DNA of 64,000 bases from Clarireedia homoeocarpa (Eukaryota; Ascomycota; Leotiomycetes; Helotiales; Rutstroemiaceae): contig LNKV01000031.1 in NCBI GenBank assembly GCA_001465935.1, positions 23,871 through 87,870 of the forward strand, read 5' to 3'. How positions within the stretch are numbered: the first letter of the stretch is position 1; each line of letters opens with the position of its first letter. Below are positions 11,570-21,419 of the stretch, in pieces. The position numbers and the translations under genes were made by a program. Below the pieces are notes generated by a model that was not told the origin of the DNA, ran no database searches, and saw only the letters and a list, made by a program, of their open reading frames with translations.

Positions 11570-12414
11570 ATGTCGACTACAATTATCCCTAAAGCCCTGA
11601 AGCTGGGTGATACGATAGCATTTGTTTCTCCTTCATCACGCCTTAATGAACTGCTACCGAGCCCAATGCTACGTAGTGTAAAGTTCTTTGAACGTAGAGA
11701 ATATCCAGTCAAAAAGATATACTCACTAATAACGACATCCAATTCTGCTTCGAGATTTCTACAAAAAGCCCAGCATGTCGCAAATGAAACCCATGAAGCC
11801 TTCCTTGACCCTCAGGTCACTTGTATTATCACCACGGTGGGCTGGACAGAAGCAAGCGAGATCTTGCGACACATCGATTATGAAATCATCCGCAACAATC
11901 CCAAGATTTTCGTTGGTTACTCGGATATCACCCATTTGTTGTATGCCTTCTTTGTTAAAGCAGGCTTGCGATGCTTTTATGGGCCATGCGTTCTGACCGA
12001 GAAATGATTCCCACACGACTGGCTCGCTTCTTGCGTCCTGGCATCTGTACAGGGCATCTTCTGAGAGGTTGTTTACGCAAATTAGTCGCTCTCAGTGGTT
12101 CGCCGTTCTTCCCGTCTTCGTTACACAAGGGCGCGATTTTCTTCTTCGAGGTGTCTCAAGGAGAAAATTCTAGCCCCATGCCCCTAGCACGAATTCGTTC
12201 TGACCTCGTGGACCTTGTAAATACTGGCCTATGGGATGACATTGTAGGACTTGTGGTAGGGCGAACTTTCTTATATGACGAGAAAATGAACAAAGACCTT
12301 GAAATGATGATAGAAGAGCTCGTGGATGGTGGACCGAATGGAGGCCACAAATGGCCGGTGCTGTTTGGAGTGGATGTTCCATCCATTCGGTGCGGTATCG
12401 GCAAGAGTGAGTAA
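11570..12414 (+). pseudogene. LD-carboxypeptidase (peptidase S66, MccF-like), broken
   Basis: The first 145 residues match the N-terminal half of S66 serine peptidases (LGDTIAFVSPSSRLN, FVGYSDITHLLYAF with the nucleophile Ser, CFYGPCVLTE). A stop follows at 12005. The second half reappears in another frame (RGCLRKLVALSGSPFFPS, LARIRSDLVDLVNTGLWDDI, GLVVGRTFLYDEKM, WPVLFGVDVP) and stops at 12412-12414 before the C-terminal strand that carries the catalytic His. Family members have about 60-90 residues between the two halves that are missing here. So there is an internal deletion, a frame change and a lost C-terminus. In bacteria these enzymes trim peptidoglycan peptides or inactivate microcin C-like compounds; fungal roles are unknown. 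It lies just right of the transposon. Confidence 0.8.
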
Positions 12415-12555
12415 GTCCGGAGGAGAAAAGAACAACACCCACGGCTAGTTGATGGTTAGCGAATTGTATTTCTCGTGGGTATAGCACGTAACTTACCATC
12501 AAATTCTTGCGTATAATGCCAAATATTTTGTAAGATCGTTCGGCCACTTCTTTCT

Positions 12556-13070
12556 CTGATCAGAAGACCTCGGTTTTCTGCTTTGCGTAGATGTAGCTTC
12601 AGGATAATGAACAGTGGTGCTGCTACAAAAGACAGGATGATAGCGAAACAACCAAAACCCCATCTCCAACTGATATTTTAGTAGAATTTGTCGGAAACAT
12701 TGGGACCAGCGAATGCTGTAGATGATGAAGTGAAAGCGTATGCGAGACCTCTGTTTTTCAATTTAGCCACATCGGCCATGATGACATCGATACTAGATAT
12801 AGGAGATCTCTAAATGGCCGATAGAGGATATCGACGATTAATGTAGATCAATCCACCGAAACCGATAGAGTAAAAGACCTAATTGCGGTCATTTATCAGT
12901 GATCCAAAAATCCTTTGAATCTCTTGAGCATAACATACTTGGGCAACACAGAAAACAGTAAGACGATCGCAAGCAGCCATGATGATCAACCCCAAAACAG
13001 CAAAAGCGACCTATGATGAGATATTTCTTCTTACCTCATAAGAATAGAGTCGTGCTGGTTGCTTCCTTCT
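12556..13070 (-). pseudogene. MFS siderophore-iron transporter fragment
   Basis: On the minus strand the frame reads VAFAVLGLIIMAACDRLTVF, FGGLIYI, MADVAKLKNRGLAYAFTSS, FAGPNVSDKFY and WRWGFGCFAIIL, then LRKAENRGLL. This order matches the middle transmembrane part of fungal siderophore transporters (Sit1/MirB type), which import ferric siderophores across the plasma membrane. At least three in-frame stops interrupt it and neither terminus is present. It is a decayed remnant. It lies next to the S66 remnant and convergent with it. Confidence 0.72.
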
Positions 13071-13491
13071 ACGCGAATTGGCAATGGAAATATACTGGGT
13101 AGGTAATGGACCTGGAAAGGCAATTCACCACGTTAAAAGTTGACTAATCAATCACAAGAAGCACCGAAAATCTAAATCTGGGATTTTATTTGGAGATCAG
13201 GTTCATTTCGTAGTTGTGAAAGTTGCACTGTATTCAAGGACTGATTGGCAAACTTTCCCCTGCGTGTCTCCAAAAGCCATATTAAATCTAGGTGCTGTCA
13301 CGTTCGTACCCCGTGCTATCTGCTATTCTTTGGTGGGTGTTATATAGGAGGACCGGAAACCAGACTTCATATGATATGATTCGGGATCCATGGTTAGCGA
13401 GCTAAGTGTTGACTCTCTTAGATATCCAGAGGCTGCGAACTAGGACTACCAGTTGGGTGAGTATCTGCCGGGCTGAGGCCACCCATGACAG

Positions 13492-14142
13492 TCATGGGCA
13501 CGGCAGATCGAGTGATACTATGAAAGGCTTGTAATCTGGCCGCATCCCTTTTGCTGTGTTTCGCATAATCGCAGCGTTGACCATGAGAGTTTGTTTGCCT
13601 GATTGAACAGGCCATTTGTTTGCGTAGAGGTACTCGTTGATTTGTTCTGTTTCCATAGGGGTTGCTGCCGATGGGTCTTTGGCAGTTCCATCAGGCATCC
13701 ATGTAACTATATTGGCTCCGTGCCCTTCGTGGATATGACCGAAGCAATGCATCATTGGCCTAACTCGACTAATGGCTCGAAGGAGGTTCGGGCAGCCAAG
13801 ATTTTGCCCGTCGACTTGGTCCAGTATTGAATAAGGTGGCCCATGGGTCATAACGATATGAACGCCGAGAGGGATAGGGTTTTCCGAAACAGATATTTTG
13901 TTAGCAGCAGTCTGGTTTGGGGCATTGAACCTGTCTTCGTTGGATTTGTAAGGAAATGCCCAGCCTCCCGAGCCAACCGTATACGGTGAGGCGTACACAT
14001 TAAAGCTCGAACCACTCTTGAGCGTGAATGTATGAGTACCTTCTTCCAGGTAGGTTATGCCGGCCTGCTTTGCCATTGGGCCGGTCATGATCTCCATAGC
14101 CGATGCATGGTATTTCGAGTACTCCTCATCGGTCATGTTCTC
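13492..14142 (-). pseudogene. Metallophosphoesterase, N-terminally truncated
   Basis: The open frame contains the C-terminal two thirds of a fungal calcineurin-like metallophosphoesterase: AMEIMTGPMAKQAGITYLEE, FNVYASPYT, VMTHGPPYSILDQ and MMHCFGHIHEGHG. These supply the late metal-binding His residues. The N-terminal metal motifs (D-x-H and GNHD), which should precede by about 100 residues, are not found upstream in any frame. Codons upstream of about 14142 show no similarity. The listed start is the first Met in the conserved part (MTDEEYSK); the open frame itself runs up to 14424. Without the first motifs it should be catalytically dead. An unseen upstream exon is the alternative, but I found none. 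Confidence 0.65.
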
Positions 14143-14655
14143 CACTCGGTTTGTTCGCGTAATGAATGCTTGACGGGAGTGAGATGGGAGGGGGGCCGGC
14201 AGCATTTTATAGATTGCAAGAGCATAATACCTGAAGTGACGGATAGATACAAAATCCAGTCGCAACCACATTGTATAAGGTGTGGTTCTGTTAGTAGGGG
14301 GTCGCCGGGACTCTATGGTTGAGTTCTTTCCTACTGAGCACGGCTGATACTGCATCAATATGATTGACATTGATTGTAAGTTCTGAAATTGTACATTGTT
14401 GTTATCTGGGTTGGGTTGTTGCATGTTGTTGCATGTTGTTGCATGTTGTTACATGTATGGAGACGAACGACTAAGAAACCATTGAGTAGCACTTGGCGCA
14501 GAACTAGGCACGTGGCTGCTTATGAAGGAAACTGCTTAACAATCTTGGGCCATCACCAGGTGGCGCGAATGGCATGATTTCCGACGCTACAGTAAACGCT
14601 CGTCTTTCCTCGTCCATCACCAGGAAGAATCATCTTCAAGCCATCCCTCCCTATC
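14143..14655. other. Intergenic with short tandem repeat
   Basis: No gene is supported. Four copies of a 10-bp unit (TTGTTGCATG, the last one TTGTTACATG) lie at about 14416-14456. The right part is the promoter of the 2EXR gene. Confidence 0.5.
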
Positions 14656-15636
14656 ATGGACTTTCCCCGATTCTCTGAATTACCAGCGGAAATTCGCATA
14701 CAGATTTGGCGACGCGCTATATCGCCGCGTATCATTCGATGGCACAACAAGGACGAGAGGAATGTTTTCACAGTGCCTCAAAATGGCACCCCACTTCTTC
14801 GTGTATGCCATGAGTCTCGAGCGACGGCATTCACATATGCAAAATATAAGTATCTTCAACCGGATTCAATCTCACCCCCGTTCTATATAAGTCCTCTTCT
14901 AGATTGGCTTTTGTTCGACCCTACCTGGTTTGAAAGCGAGCCGCCCCATATGCATGGCCCTTCCTCCGCACAACAGAAGAGGGAGCAATCCATGAATTCA
15001 ATTTTGCCGTGTTTGGAATCAATACAAAACCTTATGGTACATCCGAATTGGAGTGGGGTTCGTGTCAGGCCACTCGTTCTTTTTGGTACACTACCATCCG
15101 TGAAGAAGGTCCTCGTTGCAGCAGATGAGAAATCGATAGGTCTACAAAGCAAAGTTCTGATGGAATCAACATGGGACATTAGAAGCTATTACCAATCAAT
15201 TAATGCTCAACTGCCCTACATCGCAATTGGATGTCTTGGGTGGACCGGCGACGATAGATGGAGTATGCAGCATGGTGATGGCGACACTCGGGAACTGATG
15301 GGAATCTTTGAGAGTTATGCGACGATGCATATTCACAAGAAGGCATTGGAGAATGAAAGGAGAATGTTCACAGAGCAGAGAGTTATGGATCCAGAGTTGG
15401 TGCGGAAGCTACGATCTCTGGGGCCCACCAGCAATGCACAAAATTCACCCAGTGCGCCCGACCTTCCACCAGCATATTGGGAAGTTGTGAGCAATGAACT
15501 TCACGTTGAGGATAACTCAAGTGACCAAACACTCAGCGAAAGGCGGAATGAAGTGCATAAGAAGGGTCTCGGATTGAGTTGGAAAGAGTTTATAGAATGG
15601 CGTCGCGATAACGAAGATAACCACCGAACATCTTGA
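14656..15636 (+). CDS. 2EXR-domain protein, 326 aa
   Basis: A single uninterrupted reading frame. The N-terminus carries the fungal 2EXR domain signature: FPRFSELPAEIRIQIWRRAI at residues 3-22 and LLRVCHESRATAF at about 47-59. This domain is very common in Leotiomycetes and other Pezizomycotina and has no firmly known biochemical function. The middle is a typical lineage-specific extension (LESIQNLMVHPNW). The C-terminal 70 residues are charged and probably disordered, ending with a Trp/Glu-rich helix. No signal peptide or membrane segment is present, so it is likely intracellular. The start at 14656 is chosen because the domain begins immediately after it. The gene is intact despite broken neighbours. 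Confidence 0.88.
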   Translation: MDFPRFSELPAEIRIQIWRRAISPRIIRWHNKDERNVFTVPQNGTPLLRVCHESRATAFTYAKYKYLQPDSISPPFYISPLLDWLLFDPTWFESEPPHMHGPSSAQQKREQSMNSILPCLESIQNLMVHPNWSGVRVRPLVLFGTLPSVKKVLVAADEKSIGLQSKVLMESTWDIRSYYQSINAQLPYIAIGCLGWTGDDRWSMQHGDGDTRELMGIFESYATMHIHKKALENERRMFTEQRVMDPELVRKLRSLGPTSNAQNSPSAPDLPPAYWEVVSNELHVEDNSSDQTLSERRNEVHKKGLGLSWKEFIEWRRDNEDNHRTS

Positions 15637-15824
15637 ATTGCCTAACGTGGCTATGGACGAGAACATCTTTCTATCATACCAAAAATTGGTATTTACAAGA
15701 GGTTGCTTAGAGAAGGATTTTGACCTACCAACGATTATTTATTCTCGATTTCTTCATGGAGTCTCATAGAGGACCAAGTGCACAATTAGGTGCACGAAGT
15801 TAATATCCAAGAATTTTTTATACT

Positions 15825-17104
15825 CTATATCTTCTCCGCAGCTTGAAAGCTTTTCACTGTGTCGGTTATCGACATTTCTAGGGTCATGAACTTGATACCC
15901 AAGACTTCCTCAGTCAATGAAGTATTTACCGAGAAGCCCTTGTCTGTAGGGAAGTCGCCGCCCTCCACGTTATCTGAAGGAAGAACGGAAAGGTATTCAG
16001 GGAAGGACTTTTTGATGATATTTGTGATCAATTTGTAGTTATACGTAGGTGATCCACACGCGATGAAGCGGTTACCACTTGCATCTGGGGATGTGGCCGC
16101 TTTGACGTTTACGGCTGCCACATCACGCACACCAACCCAAACATGGCCACTGCTAATACTTGTTGGCCCTATATCTGCAAGAATACAAAAAGCTTACGCA
16201 AACTCGGGGAATGTCTCTTTAGGCATTCCTTGAGTGAACCCATATATGAGTTGATTGGAGGTGTTAAGACCTGATAAGGAGTGTATGCCCGGAATCTGAG
16301 TTTGAAATCAGGATCCACATTCGCTTTCCAAAGGCTGTGTTACGTACGATAGGGCCAAAAATCAAAGTAGGCAAAATAGTGACCAATATAAAATCCAGCT
16401 TGCTCTTCCATGTATTTCCAGGCTGCTTTCTGAGCGAATGTTTTACTTGCTGTCTGTAGTTAGTATTCGTGCAGCAGCTTTGATATCTTATACTGACCAA
16501 AGTAACCGCTAGACGGATCAGACAAGGCTTCTCCTGGAGTTATGGGATTCCATTCTTTCTCGTTGTAAACATGCCCCGGCCAGGTTCCTTTCGACAGATC
16601 GAAGACGGAAACAGAGGAAGAGGTGATAACAACTCTCGTGACTGAAGGGGCGTTGGCTTGAACGGCTTCCAAAGTTTCTGTTGTTCCCATAACAGCAGGA
16701 TTAATGAGCTCCTGCATAAGAATTAGCTAAGGTCATGTTTGCAACGGTGAAGTGGATACCTTCTGGATGTCTTTGACACTGAGCAGACATGAGCTGGCTA
16801 TGTAAATGACGAGCTCGAATAGCGGTGTTGAAATCACAGCTTGGTCGAATGCACCAGGCTGCGCAAGTTCTTCAACAATCACAAAATCAAGTTGGTCTTT
16901 ACTATATTTAGAGAAAGCCCTTCTAATTTTATCGATCTTGCTTTGGCTTCGAACTGTGGTGACGACTGAGTGCCCAGGTGAATGTTTAGATTCTCTTATC
17001 AGTGTGGGTATCAACGAGGGGATTGACCGACTCTTGTTCCAGAAAAATTCCCAAGATATGCGCCGCAACAAAGCCATTGCCACCAGTGAGAAGAATTCTG
17101 GTCA
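15825..17104 (-). pseudogene. NAD-dependent epimerase/dihydroflavonol reductase-like, frameshifted
   Basis: An extended short-chain dehydrogenase of the DFR/GRE2 type. It starts with MTRILLTGGNGFVAAHI (Rossmann GxxGxxA/G) and continues with HSVVTTVRSQSK, VITSSSVSVFDLS, the YxxxK region spliced as YFASKTFAQKAAWKYMEE, LVTILPTLIFGPIV, SNQLIYGFTQGMPKE and VWVGVRDVAAVNVKA. Plausible introns lie near 16172-16217, 16267-16344, 16455-16500 and 16705-16753. Two problems argue that it is no longer functional. The frame slips by one base near 16400-16411, between KYMEE and KLDF, with no possible intron. The first intron, near 17030, would be only about 37 nt. A single sequencing error could explain the first. 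Confidence 0.65.
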
Positions 17105-17568
17105 TGTTGACGGAACCAATATACAAGATCTGAACAAACAATAGAGCGGAAATGCAGTACTGCGAGTAGGATCTGAGAACGTGAATAACCTATTGGGATA
17201 TGAAAGAAGCTTATATCCTCGACGACTATCAAACACCGTGATAGGATTAGAGCAAGAAAGGTCGTTGATGCATGTATACCTAACGGATGAATCATATCTT
17301 AGACTGATGGCCCATAATTCATCGACTAAAAGTAGTAAGGGGCTGGTCATAGCATTGATGATACCGCTCGTATAATAGGCGACCAAACAAGAAACTCGAG
17401 ACAAATAACATTCCCAGACCTTCCAGGAACTCTATGAATCTATCGCACTGGACCACGGGAACTGCGATGGTTTTTCCTTCTGAGCTCCAACGGTGAACAA
17501 AGTTGACATCAACTCCAGCTCACCCCACAATCCTGAGACTTACAGCACGCTCTTCGCACAAATCCCAC
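17105..17568. other. Intergenic, no gene seen
   Basis: This lies between the 5' end of the reductase pseudogene and the 3' end of the small conserved protein. Open stretches are short and match nothing recognisable. Confidence 0.45.
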
Positions 17569-18119
17569 TTAGAACTTCCTCATCACATCGTTTACAAGGT
17601 CACTGCCGAATGTAGCACCGGCCCCGTAAACTGCTGCATTCCCGAACTTCTGTGCCACCTTCTTCGCCCATTCGTGGTGCTTCAGACGGTTAGTTGAGCG
17701 ATTCTGACTGAGTCATCTAACAGTAACAGTTCGGAAGTTCCAATTATCCTAATCCCACGTCCACGAGAAGAGAGAAAAGCAGAGGGGAGAGATGCAACAA
17801 AGCGTACCTTCGGATTGCTAGGATGGGCTGGATGATTCGGATCTTGCGCTTCCTGTACCATCTGCGTGGGATTGAAGTTCGCGTTGGGATTGTATCGTGG
17901 GTCTATATAAGAAGATGGGGCGCCATTCTTTTGCTAAACAACAAGCTGTCAGTAGGTGTAAGCTTTAGAAGAATATAGAACTAGACGCGCAGAACATACA
18001 GGTAATTGAGCCATGATTGATTGGAATTGTGGTGGGGAGACAACGCCATTCTGTTGCAGAAATTGTAATTCGGCGTGGATGGTGTTGAGAGAACGGTCGA
18101 TAGATGATTGATCCGGCAT
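17569..18119 (-). CDS. Small conserved fungal protein, 118 aa (Csh3/LSB-like N-terminal motif)
   Basis: Three exons join in phase (18119-18000, 17933-17808, 17679-17569; 357 nt), with introns of 66 and 128 nt that carry CTGAC and CTAAC branch sites. The first exon encodes SSIDRSLNTIHAELQFLQQ followed by NGVVSPPQFQSIMAQLP. That helix-loop pattern is found at the N-terminus of fungal SH3-domain proteins related to yeast Las17-binding proteins. The middle is Pro/Asn-rich (PRYNPNANFNPTQM). The C-terminus, HHEWAKKVAQKFGNAAVYG then AGATFGSDLVNDVM, is a short amphipathic/Gly-rich tail. No SH3 domain is present, so it may be a short actin-patch accessory protein or an unrelated family. Function is not assigned. 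It was missed as a single ORF because all exons are short. Confidence 0.78.
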
Positions 18120-18454
18120 TTCGGTGGGGGGGTTGTGTATCGTCGCCGCGGCCAGAGATGTGAGATGTGAGATGTGAGATGCAAGTTGGGGAAATATTGA
18201 GGCCAGAATTGATATTTCGTGATGTCTTGGTGCCTTGATGTCTTGTTTGGGTAACAAATCGCGGGGTCTTCTGTCTCGACGTCATAGCTGTGATTTGCCA
18301 TTTGTTACCGCCTTAAATCATACCTATTGATTATACACGACTTTTCCATCAAGGCCTTTTCTATCAAGACCTTTTTCATCAAGATATCGGAAACGTCGAC
18401 CCTTCGTTTTCGGCCGTCTATCAATTCAATCAGACAGTTTTTTTTTCATTTGCC
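18120..18454. promoter_or_regulatory. Divergent promoter region, small protein / aldo-keto reductase
   Basis: A 335-bp spacer separates two divergently transcribed genes. It holds a short run of GAGATGT repeats at about 18158-18181. A (T)8 tract lies just before the aldo-keto reductase start. Also present are repeats of the word TTTTC(C/T)ATCAAG near 18342-18382. No specific binding site is claimed. Confidence 0.4.
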
Positions 18455-19445
18455 ATGTCCCCCGCATCACTAACCAAGAGAGTCACTCTCAACAATGGCA
18501 TCCGTATGCCACAGATTCATCTCGGCGTGTATATGACTTCTGGACGCGAAACCGAATCAGCAGTTTCCGACGCCCTAGAAGCTGGCTATCTCGCGGTCGA
18601 CTCGGCAGAATGGTATGCGAACGAGAAAGAAGTCGGACGGGCCATTAGGAAATACTTGGACGCGAACCAAGAGCAAGGGGTAAAGAGGGAAGATTTATGG
18701 TTCACAACGAAACTAAAGTCAAATGTTGGATACGATGCGACAAGAAAAGCAGTTAAGGATAGTTTGAAAAAGAGCGGATTGGATTATATCGACCTCTACC
18801 TATTGCACAGTCCTTACGGAGGAAAGAAGAAGAGGCTAGAATGTTGGAAGGCAGTGGAAGATGCTATATTGGAGGGAGAAGTCAAGGCGGGGGGTGTTAG
18901 TAATTTCGGCGTCAAACATGTATGCTGTCATTCACGTTTCTTCACCCAATCTCTATCCCAAGGTCGCCTCCTACTTTCCTGCACCCACTCTTTGGCTCTT
19001 TGGCTACCTTTCTCCTCGCCTTCTAATCTTTGTGCATTGACTGATTCTTCACTAGCTGCAAGAGTTACTTGAATCTAAACCTCGAATCGTACCCGCCGTG
19101 AACCAAATCGAAGTCCACCCTTTCAATACACGAACCGACATAACATCATTTTGCCAGAAGAATGGGATTGTAGTCGAAGCATATGCCCCGCTAGCACGAG
19201 CCCTTCGCATGAAGCACCCGAAGATTGTTGAATTCTCCAAGAAATACTCCTGCACTCCGGCCCAACTGATGATAAAATGGTCTATGCAGCATGATTATGT
19301 GCCGCTTCCGAAGAGTGTAACGAAAGAACGAATCATCGCAAATGGAGATGTCGATAGTGTTGAGATTTCGAAGGAAGATATGGATGTGTTGGATGGTCTA
19401 GATGAATACTTAGTGACGGATTGGGATCCTACTGATGCAGATTAG
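18455..19445 (+). CDS. Aldo-keto reductase, 284 aa
   Basis: A cytosolic NADPH-dependent carbonyl reductase of the aldo-keto reductase superfamily, with a TIM barrel. Two exons, 18455-18919 and 19056-19445 (855 nt), are separated by a 136-nt intron. The catalytic tetrad is visible: Asp in YLAVDSAEWYANE, Tyr in the same motif, Lys in WFTTKLKS and His in LYLLHSPYGG. VSNFGVKH and VNQIEVHPF follow as expected, and the cofactor loop LPKSVTKERI is near the C-terminus. Length is slightly shorter than plant or animal members but usual for the yeast YDL124W/YJR096W-like group. The substrate cannot be inferred. The start is the first Met, with MSPASLTKRVTLNNG leading straight into the barrel. Confidence 0.92.
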
Positions 19446-21419
19446 ATGTAGTTGAATGGATGCAAGAGTGCATGGTTTGTGACAGATGCTGCATCAATGG
19501 CGAAGCAGAGGAACATGAACCAGTGCGTTGCCGACCAGATGCGGCAGCAATGAAGGGGACTGGCATCGAAGATGCGTAGCAATAAATGCGCCACCCGTCG
19601 ACGCCTGATAATGATCGCGGGTTTGAGCAGCCAATGAGCCCCCTTAGCAGGTCAGATGGCTCGCCATCAACAGTCGTATGCCAATTGATACCCGTTTCCT
19701 GAATGATGCTTTGTAAAAGAATCAGATCATCCTTCTCATGCTTCCCCAGACATCTTCAAATCCCCATCCATCCGCACCGCATCAAGCACTCCGAGATCGG
19801 AAGAGTGCAAGAATTCATCCCGCCTCATGACAAGACTGCACTATTGCTCCAGCTCATGAAAAAATTTTCTCGTCCCTTTTGACTCTCGTTCTCACATCCC
19901 CCACCCTCATCAATATTATTCCATCGGATTGAGCGATTAAAGAAGAAACATAATTGTGAGGTGGCAGTTTGAAGCGTCTGCAGGAACGGAATTGAAAATT
20001 GAAAAATTTAGCAAATATTTTCATGGATACATGTCCCAAAGGTTCTACTTCCGGATCGGAACATGTAGGAGCAGCAGCAACACCAAATCAGATGTTCGAA
20101 TTGAAGAGGTGTCTCGTTTGACTCCGATGCCGCGCGGAAAAGGGAGGGGGATACACGGACGCAAGCGTGGCAAGGACTTTACCCTTTGACTAATTCGAGC
20201 CCTTTACATGCACTCACATGCACACAGACAGGAAGATGGCTGTACCCCAGTCCATTGCATATCCATTTCATGCGCCATCATGCATCTAGAAGAGATGCCA
20301 ATGGATTCCCGCGCAGACTTGGAGCACCAGCTAATGTATGATAGCGGGTATGAGAGAAGCTTGGGACTGGGACTAAGAGATGACGATGAAAGAGACCAAT
20401 AGGAAGAGAACGATAAGAATTTTTATTTGATGGGTCGGTGACACCGCGTTTTACTTTGCGGGTGCAACTTTTTTTTTGGTGGGATGTATGATTCTGCACA
20501 GAAGATTGCATGAAAGGAACGCAGTACTGGGCGGGATGGATTCTGTGAGCGAGCGCTGTGTGGATGCGCAATAGCAACGTGCAAAGTTACTAGATACGTA
20601 GAGGCAGAGGCGGCACGCCCGATTGCGGACTTCAAGGACTAACGTCATGGTAACATGTCAGCGCAACAGAGCAGAGCAGAGCAGAACGTCAATATCCATG
20701 AAGTATCAAGAGGCTGAATATTTGGTCATTGAGGGGATGAAAATTTGCCGTCGTACATGATGCACTGTAACACTACTGTAACACTGCAAAAAGATCTACA
20801 TGTTCGAGTAAAGTTCTTGGGTGTAGGAGAAGCTATTCCGACATGAATGGAGAGCCACAGCATTACCTTATTCCGAGGAAAACCTCATGCAGTCAGTCAG
20901 TCAGTCAGTCAGTCAGTCACTCGCTCACTCGCTCACTCGCTCACTCACTCAGTCATACATCATGAACATTTTCATGCCCCATCGCAGCGCGCAGATTCAG
21001 CCACTCGCACTCCCGCTTCTCAGCCCATCTGTTACCCCTCCAACATCAGCACATCGTCTCCAGAAATCCGAACGGCCACTCAGTCGCATGGCTCAAAGCA
21101 GTAAGTTCAGCAATTCCTTCTCCAAGTGCTATCCATGCAAGTTAAACTACCTTTGTAGATTACCGGAGAACTAATCTTCGAGCTTCCCAGCTAGATAATT
21201 TCTTAGTAGCTTGGAACCCTGCGCCCTGATGAAATTCATCCATCAAGACCCCCCACCTCGATACAAAAAGGTCCTTTTTCCCCCTTCATAAGCTTCTTCC
21301 CCCATACAATTTTTACTGGCACTTTTTGAACTTTGGGGATATCATCACTTGTTACGAGTTCCTTTTTGTATCTCTATTTTACCTGATACCCATTCAATTC
21401 CTCAACCAAATCTATAATC
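19446..21419. other. Long intergenic region before GDH
   Basis: About 2 kb without a supported gene. It contains a tandem (CAGT)n/(CACTCGCT)n tract at about 20889-20955. A pyrimidine-rich stretch precedes the GDH start (21240-21420), typical of strong fungal promoters. Short open stretches are low-complexity or have no recognisable content. Confidence 0.5.
20889..20955. repeat. Microsatellite (CAGT)n then (CTCACTCG)n
   Basis: Seven or so CAGT units run directly into CACTCGCT repeats and end in CACTCAGTCAT. It lies about 470 bp upstream of the GDH start codon. Confidence 0.85.

Noticed and set aside
18100..18301. Longer upstream in-frame starts for the small conserved protein
   Set aside because: Residues upstream of the Met at 18119 are GAGATGT-repeat translations in three overlapping frames with no conservation.
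19794..19812. AGATCGGAAGAG, identical to the start of an Illumina adapter
   Set aside because: Only 12 bases match and the flanks do not continue as adapter sequence, so chance is as good an explanation.
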